From Microthrixaceae bacterium (lineage in GTDB: Bacteria; Actinomycetota; Acidimicrobiia; Acidimicrobiales; Microtrichaceae), in NCBI GenBank assembly GCA_020027475.1, contig JAHRAZ010000057.1, positions 1 through 43,234 of the forward strand: a DNA stretch of 43,234 nt. The letters are read 5' to 3'. Below are positions 43,099-43,234 of the stretch, piece by piece. Position 1 is the stretch's first letter; each line of letters opens with the position of its first letter. Below the pieces are notes generated by a model that worked only from the letters and a program-made list of their open reading frames with translations, searched no databases and had not been told where the DNA came from. A program made the translations under genes and the position numbers.

Positions 43099-43234
43099 AT
43101 GTCAAAAGAGAAGTTTGAGCGTACGAAGCCGCATGTGAATGTGGGGACGATGGGTCATATTGATCATGGGAAGACGACGTTGACGGCTGCGATTTCGAAG
43201 TCGTTGTCTGATCGTGTTGAGGGGAATTCGTTTA
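43099..43234 (+). CDS. tuf: Elongation factor Tu, N-terminal part (cut by window end)
   Basis: The first 45 codons read as EF-Tu: [20 protein letters not shown] with the GTP-binding P-loop [13 protein letters not shown] at 43087-43091 precedes ATG 43099 by seven bases. EF-Tu delivers aminoacyl-tRNA to the ribosome. The gene follows tRNA-Thr and tRNA-Met and is probably on the same transcript. Codon use is unlike any other gene in the window: every codon after the third ends in G or T and none ends in C. Confidence 0.97.
   Translation, partial: MSKEKFERTKPHVNVGTMGHIDHGKTTLTAAISKSLSDRVEGNSF

Noticed and set aside
1-43234. Mobile element or genomic island boundaries
   Set aside because: No transposase, integrase, terminal inverted repeats or duplicated tRNA 3' ends were seen, although three tRNA genes are present.

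Overview
The window is a GC-rich stretch of a bacterial chromosome, most likely an actinobacterium of the Acidimicrobiia type. That placement is an inference from codon use, frequent GTG starts, and the order htpX, yajQ, tRNA-Tyr, then tRNA-Thr, tRNA-Met and a translation gene, which resembles actinobacterial chromosomes. There are no insertion sequences, phage genes, CRISPR arrays or rRNA genes. Almost everything before position 35,931 concerns electron transport.

Region 1 (1-3963) encodes a quinol:cytochrome c oxidoreductase with a split cytochrome b. It holds the tail of a gene that is probably the N-terminal cytochrome b half, a subunit IV-like C-terminal half, a Rieske protein, a membrane-anchored diheme cytochrome c, and an unrecognised three-helix membrane protein. 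Region 2 (3965-19494) is a complete 14-gene complex I operon, nuoABCDEFGHIJKLMN, packed with 1-8 base overlaps at most junctions. Region 3 (19495-24105) is a copper and molybdenum cluster: a multicopper oxidase with an extra cupredoxin domain, a convergent pair (SCO-type copper chaperone and a cupredoxin-like lipoprotein), and a membrane-anchored sulfite-oxidase-type molybdoenzyme. Region 4 (24210-34863) is a second complex I operon of 11 genes, nuoABCDHIJKLMN, with no NADH-input module (no nuoE, F or G). It is followed directly by a MidA/NDUFAF7-type methyltransferase.

Region 5 (36053-43234) is ordinary chromosome: acetyl-CoA synthetase, a HAD phosphatase, HtpX protease, YajQ, tRNA-Tyr, a GNAT acetyltransferase, a YihY/BrkB membrane protein, tRNA-Thr, tRNA-Met, and the first 45 codons of tuf (EF-Tu).

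How the parts fit: the 14-subunit enzyme oxidises NADH and reduces quinone, and the split cytochrome b complex reoxidises quinol and passes electrons to cytochrome c. The 11-subunit enzyme must take electrons from another donor, such as ferredoxin or a deazaflavin; the donor is not in the window. The copper and molybdenum proteins probably exchange electrons with c-type cytochromes outside the membrane.

The most interesting specific signals are these. (1) The MidA gene adjoins the second operon, whose NuoD keeps the Arg of the HRGxEK motif, while the first operon's NuoD has Thr there. (2) MidA appears to use a CTG start. (3) The second NuoL carries a long acidic insertion with three exact QSDSGEYA repeats. 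(4) The nuoN-to-oxidase spacer can fold in two mutually exclusive ways. (5) The start of tuf has no C-ending codon.
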